Source: Rheinheimera faecalis
GTDB taxonomy: Bacteria; Pseudomonadota; Gammaproteobacteria; Enterobacterales; Alteromonadaceae
Direction: 5' to 3'
Length of the DNA: 64,000 nucleotides
NCBI RefSeq assembly: GCF_021290965.1
Contig: NZ_JAJOYT010000007.1
Span: forward strand, 1 to 64,000
Translations under genes and position numbers: made by a program
The notes under the pieces: generated by a model
What the model was told of the DNA's origin: nothing
Databases searched by the model: none
What the model saw: only the letters and a program-made list of their open reading frames with translations
Part shown: one piece after another, positions 43,844 through 52,789 of the stretch
Position numbering within the stretch: position 1 is the stretch's first letter
Layout: each line of letters begins with the position of its first letter

Positions 43844-45019
43844 TCAGACGGGCTGAGCAACCAGTTTTTGATCCAGCTTACCGCTGATATGAGTCAGGCC
43901 ATAAGCAAGTAACACAATCAAAGCACCTATCCAGGGGGTGTACATCAAACCAAATTGGCTGACGACTAAACCTCCTGCCCAGGCGCCAAAAGCAATACCT
44001 AAGTTAAAGGCGGCGATATTCAGACCACTGGCCACATCCACTGCTTTGGGAGTGTAAATTTCCGCCTGACGTACTACATAAAGCTGCAGACCGGGCACAT
44101 TACCAAAAGCAACTGCACCCCACAACAACACGGTTAAAGCAGCAAACACAGGGTGTGGCGCGGTAAAACTTAACAGTAACAGCACAGCTGCCAGACCTAA
44201 AAAGATCAGCTTCAGCGCGGCTATAGGGCCTTGTTTATCGGCAAGCTTGCCACCCCAGATATTGCCCACAGCCACAGATACACCATACAACAGCATCAAT
44301 AAGGCGATATGGTCAGTGCTGAAACCTGATACGTCCTGCAATATGGCCGCAAGGTAAGTAAAGGCAATAAAGCTGCCGCCATAACCAAGCGCTGTTTTGG
44401 CATAAACCATCAGCAGGCGGGGTTCAGTCAGTACCTGCAATTGTTCGGCAAAAGTGGCTGACTTTTGCTGTGGTAAGTTATTGGGCACCAGAATAGCCGA
44501 ACCTATCATCGCAATAAAACCTAAGGCTGCTACTGCATAAAACACTGCTTGCCAGCCCAAATATTGACCTACAAAAGTACCCAGTGGTACGCCTGTCACC
44601 AAAGCCACAGTTAAACCAGTAAACATCAGGGCTATAGCACTGGCAGCTTTTTCTTTGGGCACCAGACTGGTGGCAATAGTGGATCCTATGGAGAAAAACA
44701 CACCATGCGCCATACCTGTCAGCACCCTGGCCAGCATCAGGGAATAATAATCCGGTGCCATAGCCCCCAGCAGGTTGCCTACTGTGAAAAGCGCCATTAA
44801 ACCTATCAGTAAAGCTTTACGTGGCATTTTGCTGCTAAGCGCCGTCAGCACTGGCGCGCCTATAGCAACACCCAAGGCATATAAACTGACCAATAGGCCA
44901 GCAGAAGGTAAGGATACTGTCAGGTCGGCAGCAATCACAGGTAACAAGCCCACTATGACAAATTCAGTGGTGCCTATGGCAAAGGCGCTTAAGGTTAAGG
45001 CCCATAAAGCGAGTGGCAT
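43844..45019 (-). CDS. DHA1-family MFS efflux transporter (AraJ/YdhP-like)
   Basis: A 391-residue protein with about 12 membrane segments. AFAIGTTEFVIVGLLPVIAADL at the start is typical of the AraJ/YdhP/PmrA branch of drug:H+ antiporters, as is the LARVLTGMAHGVFFSIG segment. Substrate unknown. GGAG precedes the ATG. Divergent from a LysR gene that probably regulates it. Confidence 0.88.
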   Translation of the reverse strand: MPLALWALTLSAFAIGTTEFVIVGLLPVIAADLTVSLPSAGLLVSLYALGVAIGAPVLTALSSKMPRKALLIGLMALFTVGNLLGAMAPDYYSLMLARVLTGMAHGVFFSIGSTIATSLVPKEKAASAIALMFTGLTVALVTGVPLGTFVGQYLGWQAVFYAVAALGFIAMIGSAILVPNNLPQQKSATFAEQLQVLTEPRLLMVYAKTALGYGGSFIAFTYLAAILQDVSGFSTDHIALLMLLYGVSVAVGNIWGGKLADKQGPIAALKLIFLGLAAVLLLLSFTAPHPVFAALTVLLWGAVAFGNVPGLQLYVVRQAEIYTPKAVDVASGLNIAAFNLGIAFGAWAGGLVVSQFGLMYTPWIGALIVLLAYGLTHISGKLDQKLVAQPV

Positions 45020-45128
45020 AACAGTTCTCCGTTAATGGTCAGGCGAATTAAAGTGGCGCCAGTGTGCTGGAATTTGTTATTGTGAAAAATGGCGGTAATG
45101 GCAAATATCTATTGCTTTAGGGGCAACA

Positions 45129-46016
45129 ATGGCGGGACATACGGAACAGCTCGATACTTTTGTCACAGTAGTGAAAACCGGTAGTTTTACAGCTGCTGCC
45201 GATCAGCTCGGCCAAGCCACATCTGTCATCAGCCGCAGAGTAAAGCAGCTGGAACAGCGCCTTGGCGTGGCGTTATTGGTACGCACCACCCGTAGTTTGC
45301 GACTGACTTCTGAGGGCGAATGGTATTATCAGCAGGCCAGCAGTATTTTGCGCCAGCTAGCTCAGGCTGATCATTTTTTAATGGACCGAAGCCACAAACC
45401 TGCAGGCAAATTACGTATAGATTCAGCCACCCCTTTTATTTTGCATCAGCTGGTACCTCTGGTATCTGAGTTTCTGGCGCTTTATCCGGAAATAGAATTG
45501 ACCCTGGATTCCTCCGAGTCTTTTATTAATCTGATTGAAAAGCGGGTCGATGTCGCCATACGTTTTGGTGAGCTGACAGATTCCAGTTTAAAGGCGCGCA
45601 AATTAGGGGCAGGTTTTCGTCGTTTGTTAGCAAGCCCTGACTATCTGGCTAGTTTTGGTACACCAGAAACTTTGGCTGATTTAGCAAAACACCGCTGCAT
45701 TGCTTTTAGTTCAGCTGATGCTTTAAACCGCTGGCCCATTCGGGATCATGACGGCGAGCTTTATAAAATCACGCCTTATGTATCCGCGGATAGCGGTGAA
45801 ACTGTCCGTCAACTGGCTTTACATGGCAATGGCATTGCTTGTTTATCTGGTTTTATGACGCAGGAAGACATCAGAGCAGGGCGCTTAGTGCCTGTGCTGG
45901 AGCATGTACGTGAACAGGTATTGATGCCTGTCTATGCTGTCTATTACAGCGAAGGGGAGGCTAATCCCAGAGTACGTTGTTTTATTGACTTTTTAACTCA
46001 GAAGCTGGTGCTGTAG
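45129..46016 (+). CDS. LysR-family regulator, divergent from the efflux pump gene
   Basis: A 295-residue LysR protein with the N-terminal helix-turn-helix (GSFTAAADQLGQATSVISRRV near 19-39) and a substrate-binding domain. The DTFVTVV and SVISRRVKQLE features match the PtrR/DsdC-like group often paired with MFS pumps. The 109-base divergent gap suggests control of the neighbouring pump. Its last 35 bases overlap the end of the next, opposite-strand gene. Confidence 0.9.
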   Translation: MAGHTEQLDTFVTVVKTGSFTAAADQLGQATSVISRRVKQLEQRLGVALLVRTTRSLRLTSEGEWYYQQASSILRQLAQADHFLMDRSHKPAGKLRIDSATPFILHQLVPLVSEFLALYPEIELTLDSSESFINLIEKRVDVAIRFGELTDSSLKARKLGAGFRRLLASPDYLASFGTPETLADLAKHRCIAFSSADALNRWPIRDHDGELYKITPYVSADSGETVRQLALHGNGIACLSGFMTQEDIRAGRLVPVLEHVREQVLMPVYAVYYSEGEANPRVRCFIDFLTQKLVL

Positions 46017-46230
46017 CTTGTTGTTGCGCTGATTTTTGCTGTTTCAAATAATCCTGATAACTGCCAGCCTGGCGTTCCAGACATTGGACTTTTACCTGAG
46101 CAGGTAACTGGTTGCATTGAGATCGATGATCCCGCTGCATTTTGTCAAACCACCATTCATCTGAGCCTCGTTGGCTGTAAGCGCAGGCACTTTGCAATAC
46201 CACCAGCAGCACGACTATGGCAAAACGCAT
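45982..46230 (-). CDS. Small exported, possibly lipid-anchored protein
   Basis: An 82-residue protein with a signal sequence ending LQSAC; the Cys could be a lipidation site, though Gln at -3 is unusual for a lipobox. The mature part is polar, with WWFDKMQRDH, two more cysteines and a Gln-rich tail. GGGAG precedes the ATG. I do not recognise the family. The 3' end overlaps the LysR gene tail to tail. Confidence 0.6.
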   Translation of the reverse strand: MRFAIVVLLVVLQSACAYSQRGSDEWWFDKMQRDHRSQCNQLPAQVKVQCLERQAGSYQDYLKQQKSAQQQATAPASELKSQ

Positions 46231-46395
46231 AACTATAGTCTCCCAGAAAATAAGTTAATAAAAGTATGCATGGAGCGCGGTCTGATTACCAGAGCTTTGT
46301 CGCTGCGACTTATGGCACTGCCTGTCATTAAAAGTTCATCAAAAAAAGTCAAACGCCAAGGCTACAAACTTTTATTCTGTTGAAAATTCAATTTA

Positions 46396-47421
46396 TTGGC
46401 TCTGATTGTGCAAAGCAAAAGACACCGCTCTCTTTTACCTGAACTGATCCGGCTCGAGGCTTTGATTGACCGTCTACCTTCAAGCGTAAAAGCGACGGAG
46501 CAAGCTCGTTTTACATCAGGTTTGCATTCCTACCCAAGTTACCTAATTGAATTAGCGGCTTTTGATGCAAGCAAACCTACACTGCTGTTAACTGGAGGCG
46601 TGCATGGGCTTGAGCGTATAGGCTCTGCAGTCTTGATTGCTTTTCTGGAAAGTCTGTTACAACGGCTGGAATGGGACCATGGTTTGCAGCATCAGTTAAG
46701 TCAGCTGAATGTTTTAATGCTGCCTATGATCAATCCTGTGGGGATGGCCAACCACAGACGCAGTAACGGCAATGGCGTGGATTTAATGCGTAACGCCCCG
46801 GTCAATTGTGAAGATAAAGCGGCATTTTTAGTAGGCGGGCATCAGTATTCATCGCGTTTGCCCTGGTACAGGGGCAACCCGCTGCAACCTGAAGCTGAAA
46901 GTCAGGCGCTATTTAACCTGGTACGGCAAAAGTTGTTTCAAAGCCCTTTTAGTCTGGTGCTGGATTGCCACTCAGGTTTTGGTCAGGTGGATCGCCTCTG
47001 GTTTCCTTATGCCAAAAGTCGTAAACCTCTGCCGCATTTAGCTGAACTGTACCGGCTACGCCAACTGTTGTTTGATAGCTACCCGCATCAGGCTTACGAG
47101 TTTGAGCCTCAGTCGCTGCATTATTTATGTCACGGCGATTTATGGGATTATTTGTATGACGAGTCGCTGCAGCACGACACTTTATTTTTGCCTTTGACTT
47201 TAGAGATGGGCTCATGGAACTGGGTACGGAAAAATCCATTTCAGTTATTGTCCAGCTTAGGTTTGTTTCATCCGGTAAAACCGCATAGGGTAAAGCGGGT
47301 ATTGCGCACTCATTTAACTTTGTTTCATTTTCTGATTGCTGCCACAGCCTCACATAAAACATGGCGGCAGATGATGCACCCACGCATGCTCAGGCAGGAG
47401 GCAATGGAGCTATGGTACTAA
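46396..47421 (+). CDS. M14-like zinc carboxypeptidase family protein (DUF2817 type)
   Basis: A 341-residue protein with the metallocarboxypeptidase pattern: GGVHGLERIG (HxxE zinc ligands near residues 69-72), NGVDLMRNAP, LDCHSGFG (third zinc ligand near 190) and a late LTLEMGSWNW whose Glu is a good catalytic candidate. No signal peptide. Start codon is uncertain: TTG at 46396 or GTG at 46408, neither with a clear ribosome-binding site. The next gene overlaps its last codons, so the two are coupled. Substrate unknown. Confidence 0.75.
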   Translation: MALIVQSKRHRSLLPELIRLEALIDRLPSSVKATEQARFTSGLHSYPSYLIELAAFDASKPTLLLTGGVHGLERIGSAVLIAFLESLLQRLEWDHGLQHQLSQLNVLMLPMINPVGMANHRRSNGNGVDLMRNAPVNCEDKAAFLVGGHQYSSRLPWYRGNPLQPEAESQALFNLVRQKLFQSPFSLVLDCHSGFGQVDRLWFPYAKSRKPLPHLAELYRLRQLLFDSYPHQAYEFEPQSLHYLCHGDLWDYLYDESLQHDTLFLPLTLEMGSWNWVRKNPFQLLSSLGLFHPVKPHRVKRVLRTHLTLFHFLIAATASHKTWRQMMHPRMLRQEAMELWY

Positions 47422-48161
47422 GTTCAGAGAAAACCCCTGTACTGCTGATCCGCGGTTTATTGCGCGAAAGCAGGCATTGGCTTCATTTTCCTGCGCTGCT
47501 GAGTGAAAAATTGCAGCGCCCTGTATTTACTCTGGATTTACCGGGTTGTGGCGCTTTGTATAAAGAAAAATCTGCTGCCTCCGTGCCTGCTTTACGTAAA
47601 CAGCTGCAACAACAATGGGCACAACGTTATCCTGATTATCAGGGACAAGCTGTGCACTTAGTCGCTATTTCTATGGGCGGCATGCTGGCGCTGGATTGGG
47701 CTCTTACTGCACCAGAGCAAGTGAAATCTGTGGTGCTTATCAACAGCAGCAGTGCAGGATTAAACCCGTTCTGGCAACGATTACTGCCCGGTAACTATTT
47801 GAAAGTACTGTTGTGTTTATTGGCTGGCCCCTTACAGCGGGAAGAGCTGATTTGGCAAATGACGGTAAATTCGCCAGTACAGCCGGATGTCTTAAAGCAG
47901 TGGCAGCAATGGGCCATTGAAAACCCGGTCAGCCGAATCAACGCCTTGCGCCAGCTTTGGGCGGCCAGCCGATTCCGGTTTAAACAAAGTCCGCCATGTC
48001 GCTTGAAGGTATTCACCAGCAAAAATGATCAACTGGTCTCTTCAGAGTGCAGCCTTGCTTTAGCTGAAAAACTACAGGCACCTTTATTTATCCATCAGAC
48101 CGCTGGCCATGATTTACCTATGGATGCTGCTGACTGGCTCATTGAGCAACTTGGGAGTTGA
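47412..48161 (+). CDS. Alpha/beta hydrolase
   Basis: A 249-residue alpha/beta hydrolase. Nucleophile elbow AISMGGM near residues 86-92, an acid residue in the SKNDQLV segment and the catalytic His in AGHDLPMD near the end. The frame opens at 47361, but the ATG at 47412 has AGGAGG ten bases before it and begins just ahead of the first strand (PVLLIRGLLRESRHW). It overlaps the peptidase gene by ten bases. Likely an esterase or lipase-like enzyme acting in the cytoplasm. Confidence 0.85.
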   Translation: MVLSSEKTPVLLIRGLLRESRHWLHFPALLSEKLQRPVFTLDLPGCGALYKEKSAASVPALRKQLQQQWAQRYPDYQGQAVHLVAISMGGMLALDWALTAPEQVKSVVLINSSSAGLNPFWQRLLPGNYLKVLLCLLAGPLQREELIWQMTVNSPVQPDVLKQWQQWAIENPVSRINALRQLWAASRFRFKQSPPCRLKVFTSKNDQLVSSECSLALAEKLQAPLFIHQTAGHDLPMDAADWLIEQLGS

Positions 48162-48295
48162 ACCCTGGTTTATGATCCTGTTCCTTTTTTGCTTGTGTTC
48201 ATCCCCTGCTTAGGGTAAGTTTTGGCTTCCAAAAACAAGGGCCAGCTCTGCGTTGTTTGCTTGCTTTATCTGTAATAAAAACAAGGATATGTTTG

Positions 48296-49201
48296 ATGTT
48301 GTATCAGTTATTTTTTCTTTTCGCCATTTTGGCGTCCAGCTGTTCTGTGTTTGCTTCACCTATGGATAAAGATGGCTGGCTGCCTTTTGAGTTGCAGGGC
48401 GGGATAGTCACTATTGATGTTGAGTTTGAAGGGAAAACGCGTAAAGCCATTATTGATTCTGGTGCGGAAATCAATTCAATCAGTGCCGGTTATGTTGAAC
48501 TCAAAAAAAATGAACTGCAGTTCGGGGAGAAAATCCGATTAAAGGGCGTTTTTGGCGAAGAAACCACGGCTCTGGTAAATGCGATTCCTGTAAAAATTTT
48601 TGGGCATGAGGTAGAGCTGAACGATCTGGCTCCCGCACAATTGGGTAATGCAATTTTATTGCTGGGCTTGCCATTTTTACAGAATTTTATTGTGCAGTTT
48701 GATTACCCAAATCAAAAAATGCGGCTCTTGCCACATTCAGTGGTCGACATGAAAAAAATTGCCAATGTTGAAGTTAAAAAAAGTCGGAACAGAAATTTAC
48801 CTGCGATCAAAGTGGAACTTGCTGGAGGAAAAAGCCTGTGGTTGACCCTTGATACCGGCAATAGTGGTGGTTTAGTCGTCAGCAGAATGTTAGCCGAAGA
48901 ACAGGATTGGTTAAGGGACCAGCTTGTGTTGAAGCATTCGGTTTCTGGTGCTGTTAAATCAGGGCAAGTAGAAACCTTTACTATTTCCTACCTGAAGGTG
49001 GGCCCCTATGAACTTGAAAATGTTTTAGTCACTATTCCTGTGGATGGGGAAGCGATGAATATTCGGGACTCTCATCGATCTTCGGTTAACCAACTCAGCA
49101 AAGGGACATCAACCAACGGTTTATTGGGTTACGATATTCTTAAGCATTTTGTGCTGACTCTGGATACAAAAAACTGGCGTGCTCATCTTGCCGCACCTTA
49201 G
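48296..49201 (+). CDS. Exported retropepsin-like aspartic protease with two active-site motifs
   Basis: A 301-residue protein with a signal peptide (cleavage near VFA-SP) and two aspartyl-protease motifs: IIDSGAEINS (about residue 55) and LTLDTGNSGG (about 192), each followed by a hydrophobic LLGLPFL or GLLGYDIL segment as in pepsin-like lobes. Bacterial members usually have one lobe and dimerise; this has two, so it could act as a monomer. AAGGAT precedes the ATG at 48296. Possibly a periplasmic peptidase; partners unknown. Confidence 0.82.
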   Translation: MLYQLFFLFAILASSCSVFASPMDKDGWLPFELQGGIVTIDVEFEGKTRKAIIDSGAEINSISAGYVELKKNELQFGEKIRLKGVFGEETTALVNAIPVKIFGHEVELNDLAPAQLGNAILLLGLPFLQNFIVQFDYPNQKMRLLPHSVVDMKKIANVEVKKSRNRNLPAIKVELAGGKSLWLTLDTGNSGGLVVSRMLAEEQDWLRDQLVLKHSVSGAVKSGQVETFTISYLKVGPYELENVLVTIPVDGEAMNIRDSHRSSVNQLSKGTSTNGLLGYDILKHFVLTLDTKNWRAHLAAP

Positions 49202-49289
49202 TTTTGCCAGAGACTAATTGGTGCATGGCACAGCAATGAGCTGTGCTGTGTCGGTGTTGTGTTATCGGCCAGAGATTGAATTTCGCCCT

Positions 49290-49976
49290 TTATTCAATTT
49301 CCAGCTTTAGACTTAAATGAGGCTTACCAGCAATATAGTTGCGCCTGAAAGTGGTGAAATAAGCTGTTAAATCTTCGCTTGCCTGATGATCGCCTGCCAG
49401 TTCCAATACCGCAATACCTACTTCTGCAGTACAAAGCTGATGATCATGAGCCGCTTCGCGCAACTGATACAAAGAGCTTTGTTCTGGTTGAATACCCAGC
49501 ACTGGAAACCCATCCAAATAGGGGCTTTTGCTGAACATCTTTTTCGCTTCACGCCAGGTGCCATCCAGCATCACAAAAAGTGGAATTTTATCGCCTGTGT
49601 TAACCGCGTCAATACAACGCTCCGGCGCCGCATATTGTTGTGGAAATACCACAATAGGGGCGTATTTAGGGTTTTGTAGCAAAGCTAAAAGCTCTGAGTC
49701 CGGCTGAGTTCTGTCCCAGACAAAGGCAAAATTTTCCGGTGCCACATCGGCAATTAATCGCCCTGTATTTGTCGGCTTATAAGCTTCACCTTTGTACATC
49801 ACAAAACAAAAGGCACTGCGGCTTGAGGCTTGTGGTTTGGCGGCGCAAATGCAATCAGGCACAGGCAATAAACACAAAGGGCAGCGGATCACACGACTAC
49901 CGCGGGCATTAAAGACCCGGACGGTTTTTTTAAGTTCGCGCTCACGCAGCGCCATCACTGAATTGATATGAGACAC
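49290..49976 (-). CDS. DTW-domain tRNA-uridine aminocarboxypropyltransferase
   Basis: A 228-residue protein with the cysteine cluster CPLCLLPVPDCIC (about residues 32-44), the DxTW motif in LDGTWREAKKMF near 137-148 and a C-terminal YFTTFRRNY. DTW-domain proteins such as E. coli TapT add the acp group to U47 in tRNA. The GTG start at 49976 has AAGGAT in front, better than the ATG at 49955. Confidence 0.88.
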   Translation of the reverse strand: MSHINSVMALRERELKKTVRVFNARGSRVIRCPLCLLPVPDCICAAKPQASSRSAFCFVMYKGEAYKPTNTGRLIADVAPENFAFVWDRTQPDSELLALLQNPKYAPIVVFPQQYAAPERCIDAVNTGDKIPLFVMLDGTWREAKKMFSKSPYLDGFPVLGIQPEQSSLYQLREAAHDHQLCTAEVGIAVLELAGDHQASEDLTAYFTTFRRNYIAGKPHLSLKLEIE

Positions 49977-50004
49977 AAAGCTTATCCTTGATTGCCGCCA
50001 GACA

Positions 50005-51786
50005 CTATGCCTGCTCAGGCGGCGGCATTGTACTTAAGCCTTCGTCTTTTGCATACTCTGCCGGATACAATGTGTGGAAGCGTTGGCTTTGTGGATACGG
50101 AAACACATCTTCTACTATGCCATCGCGAATACGTTGCTGTTTTTGCTGCCAGTAGCTTGCGTCCATTAGTTCAGGATGACTTTGGATAAGCATCTGCCGG
50201 ATATCATTTTGCGCCGTCACATAAGTGGTAATTTGCTCTGGAAACACATCACCCGGGCCTACGGAGTACCAGGGTTCGTTGCTTAACATATCGTCGTAGT
50301 TGTCGGTTTTTGGAATAAAACGGAAATTCACATCCAGCAGGTACTGTACTTCGTCGTAATCATAAAAAATCACCCGGCCGTGGCGGGTGACACCGAAGTT
50401 TTTCAGCAGCATATCGCCAGGGAAAATATTGGCGGCAATCATATCTTTAAGCGCCTGACCGTAATCGGCCATCATCTTCACTTTTTGTTCGAAACTGGCC
50501 TGCTCTAAATACAGGTTCAGCGGCAACATGCGTCGTTCGATATACAAGTGTTTGATAATGACCCTGTCATCTTCAATCTGCATAGAACCCGCTATGCTTT
50601 GCTGCAACTCCTCCAGCAATTCAGGGCTGAATCTGCTGCGGGGCAGGGCCACATCTGAATACTCCATGGTATCCGCCATACGGCCAACCCTGTCGTGTTT
50701 TTTTACCAGCAAATAGCGGGCTTTGACTGTGTCGCGGCCAAACTCTTTGGTCGGTGCAAACTTATCGCGGATCACCTTAAATACATAAGGAAAAGAGGGC
50801 AGGGTAAACACCATCATCACCATGCCGCGTATACCAGGTGCAGCGACAAACTGATCTGTGGATTTATCCAGATGGGTTAACAGCTCGCGGTAAAACTCTG
50901 TTTTACCTTGTTTATGCAGGCCCACTGACGAATACAATTCGGCCAGAGTTTTATGTGGCAGCAACTCTTTTAGAAAATGCACCAAAGCCGAAGGTACTGT
51001 CATTTCCACCATAAAATAAGCGCGGGAAAAACCAAAAATAATGGTCATTTGTTGTGGGTCGGTGATTAGTGTATCGACATAAATGCCCTGATTTTCATCA
51101 TGCAACAGCGGAATAATAAAAGGCTGCTGACCGTCAGGCGTCACCACTCGCCCTACGATGTAAGCCGCTTTATTGCGGAAAAACAGCGACTTTAAAATAT
51201 CAAAACGCACCAGATGCACCGGAAAATGACCATGGCTGGACTGGCCGATAAAAGTGCGTACCAAAAGACGAATATCCCGCTCTAAATCCACAAAAGGCGC
51301 TTGCAGATGAAAACTGGCAACAATAGCTCTGATGCTTTGTTTTAAGCCATATTGGGCAGGAAAATAGCTTTCATACACCGAAGCTATAGGCGCAGGTAAA
51401 CGTTGTTTGCTTAAGGTGGATTCGACAAAAATATTCTGATTATGAAAATACTTACGCTCGTACAAACGGCAAAACACAGAATTGTAAAAGGTTTCAGCCA
51501 ACTCAGCCTGAGGGTGAAATAACAAATACTGCTGGTACTGCTGCTTCACCTGTTGCCACAGGCATTCATTTAATTCAGTCCCTGTCAGCTTTTGTTGCAG
51601 CAAGGCCAGGGTTTCATTCACCCGCAAGTCGTAATAAGAAATACGCTCCGAGCTGATACGTTGCAACTCCAGCCAGTTTTTTTGCGCAAAACCTTGCTGC
51701 GCTAATGCAGTGATTTTTTGAAACAAGCCAAAATGGCGGCGAAAGCCTTTTAAAATAAGATCAGCTATTTCTGTAGCTTGCAGCAT
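50005..51786 (-). CDS. aceK: Isocitrate dehydrogenase kinase/phosphatase
   Basis: A 593-residue AceK, usual length for the family. ATP-loop region PGIRGMVMMVFTLPSFPYVFKVI near 315-337, catalytic segment NIFPGDMLLKNFGVTRHGRVIFYDYDE near 455-481. It phosphorylates and inactivates isocitrate dehydrogenase, sending isocitrate to AceA. In enterobacteria it is in the aceBAK operon; here it is separate, 18 kb from aceA and beside the DTW gene. Confidence 0.96.
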   Translation of the reverse strand: MLQATEIADLILKGFRRHFGLFQKITALAQQGFAQKNWLELQRISSERISYYDLRVNETLALLQQKLTGTELNECLWQQVKQQYQQYLLFHPQAELAETFYNSVFCRLYERKYFHNQNIFVESTLSKQRLPAPIASVYESYFPAQYGLKQSIRAIVASFHLQAPFVDLERDIRLLVRTFIGQSSHGHFPVHLVRFDILKSLFFRNKAAYIVGRVVTPDGQQPFIIPLLHDENQGIYVDTLITDPQQMTIIFGFSRAYFMVEMTVPSALVHFLKELLPHKTLAELYSSVGLHKQGKTEFYRELLTHLDKSTDQFVAAPGIRGMVMMVFTLPSFPYVFKVIRDKFAPTKEFGRDTVKARYLLVKKHDRVGRMADTMEYSDVALPRSRFSPELLEELQQSIAGSMQIEDDRVIIKHLYIERRMLPLNLYLEQASFEQKVKMMADYGQALKDMIAANIFPGDMLLKNFGVTRHGRVIFYDYDEVQYLLDVNFRFIPKTDNYDDMLSNEPWYSVGPGDVFPEQITTYVTAQNDIRQMLIQSHPELMDASYWQQKQQRIRDGIVEDVFPYPQSQRFHTLYPAEYAKDEGLSTMPPPEQA

Positions 51787-51977
51787 AACCAGACATCCCG
51801 AAGTACCTTCCTTCAGAAATAACTGAAATCCGACCAGATATCAATTGTTGGTTGAGGGGGGATGATGGGGGATTGTCCTTTGCTTTGAGTTTTGAGGTGT
51901 AGATTTATTCGGTATTTTTGTGGTTTATTCTGTTGGTTTATATTTAAACTCACTGAAATTGAATAAATAAATTTTTT

Positions 51978-52002
51978 GGGGCAAGGGGCAAGACCTGACC
52001 CC
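51978..52002. repeat. REP-like palindromic repeat, copy 2 (inverse orientation)
   Basis: GGGGCAAGGGGCAAGACC... ending CCTGACCCC; the reverse complement equals the copy at 52600-52624. It ends four bases before a toxin tail relic. Confidence 0.75.
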
Positions 52003-52005
52003 AAA

Positions 52006-52080
52006 GGCCAATTGATTCCAAGAGATTTACATGATAACACCCGCCATGTTGGTGGTAATGCGATGAAGGACGGAAGGTAG
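52006..52080 (+). pseudogene. C-terminal relic of a polymorphic nuclease toxin
   Basis: An open stretch of 24 codons ending TAG reads GQLIPRDLHDNTRHVGG and a short basic end. The LIPRDLH...RH-x-GG pattern is the C-terminal end of HNH-type nuclease domains in polymorphic toxins. The rest of the gene is absent; a REP-like repeat abuts its 5' edge. The stop overlaps the GTG start of the next gene, the tight toxin-immunity junction typical of these systems. Confidence 0.6.
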
Positions 52081-52454
52081 TGAAAGCTATAACAAGAGAT
52101 AATAGTCGCGATATTGGATTTGTTGTGGGTTGTTTATTTAAGCAAGCCATCACTCTTGATGAAATGAAGATGTGGTGTGAACGTTTGATTCTAAATTGCG
52201 ATGATTATCCAGATTATTTAATTGATTTATTAGATTTTAATGGGCCAAAAGCCAAAATTTTTAATGTTATAGGTTTTGTTCCAGAATGGCCTTTTGATGA
52301 TGAAAAAAAAGTGGCGCTTTATGGTATCGCATATAGGCGAGGAGTTGATGTATACGATTGTCCGATCTCACGGGAATTTGCAGAAGAGCTAATAAGTAAA
52401 GAACATGAAATATTAGATTATTTTGAAAAAGAGTTTAGCTTCTTGATGTCCTAG
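52080..52454 (+). CDS. Probable orphan immunity protein
   Basis: A 124-residue acidic cytoplasmic protein, GTG start overlapping the stop of the toxin relic (TAGTG). The sequence is AT-richer than the flanking core genes. I cannot name a family, but size, acidity, AT content and position directly after a nuclease-toxin tail support an immunity role. Its toxin is not in the window. Confidence 0.6.
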   Translation: MKAITRDNSRDIGFVVGCLFKQAITLDEMKMWCERLILNCDDYPDYLIDLLDFNGPKAKIFNVIGFVPEWPFDDEKKVALYGIAYRRGVDVYDCPISREFAEELISKEHEILDYFEKEFSFLMS

Positions 52455-52461
52455 CAAAATA

Positions 52462-52494
52462 GGGTCAGCAGTCCCTCAGGACCTGACCCCAAAG
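52462..52494. repeat. Degenerate GGGTCAG/CTGACCCC palindrome
   Basis: GGGTCAG, a 20-odd base spacer with TCAGGAC, and CCTGACCCC. Related to the other repeats but with a different loop. It comes straight after the immunity-like gene. Confidence 0.6.
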
Positions 52495-52514
52495 ACGCTG
52501 ATAAGGATGAACGT

Positions 52515-52599
52515 TTGAAATTTTCTATCGATTTTTTTATGTGGCCATCTAAATATGTTAGTTATGTTCAAAGGTTAGGTCTTTGTTTTTTGAACAAAT
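52515..52599 (+). pseudogene. Truncated start of a third small accessory gene
   Basis: From a TTG at 52515 (AAGGA nine bases before) about 28 codons read as a plausible protein start (MKFSIDFFMWPSKYVSYV...) and then run into the REP-like repeat at 52600. The TTG overlaps a TGA that ends a short frame after the previous repeat, like the two other toxin-immunity junctions. Probably an immunity gene cut by the repeat; confidence is low. Confidence 0.35.
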
Positions 52600-52624
52600 G
52601 GGGTCAGGTCTTGCCCCTTGCCCC
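52600..52624. repeat. REP-like palindromic repeat, copy 3
   Basis: GGGGTCAGGTCTTGCCCC then TTGCCCC. Nearly identical to the copies at 5-29 and 51978-52002. Confidence 0.75.
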
Positions 52625-52658
52625 GTTAGTTGTGTTTGTCTTTTGTGAGGTGGAGGGG

Positions 52659-52719
52659 GAGGTTTGGCCCGCATCCTGCTTGCCAGCATTGATAATGCAT
52701 TCGTCTGCCTCCAAACCTC
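52659..52719. repeat. Inverted repeat GAGGTTTGG/CCAAACCTC
   Basis: Nine-base arms at 52659-52667 and 52711-52719 with a 43-base centre, between two REP-like copies. Nature unknown. Confidence 0.4.
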
Positions 52720-52768
52720 TTGCCCGAGCAAAGTAGGTTAACTATGGTTAATTGAAATTATCTGTTAT

Positions 52769-52785
52769 GGGGCAAGACCTGACCC
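52769..52785. repeat. REP-like repeat, partial copy 4
   Basis: GGGGCAAGACCTGACCC is a shortened copy in the orientation of copy 2. It sits five bases before the second toxin relic. Confidence 0.65.
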
Positions 52786-52789
52786 TGAG

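Noticed and set aside
52600-52736. Continuation of the 52515 frame through the REP-like repeat as a 73-residue protein
   Set aside because: The second half is translated repeat and low-complexity sequence, so only the start is treated as a gene remnant.
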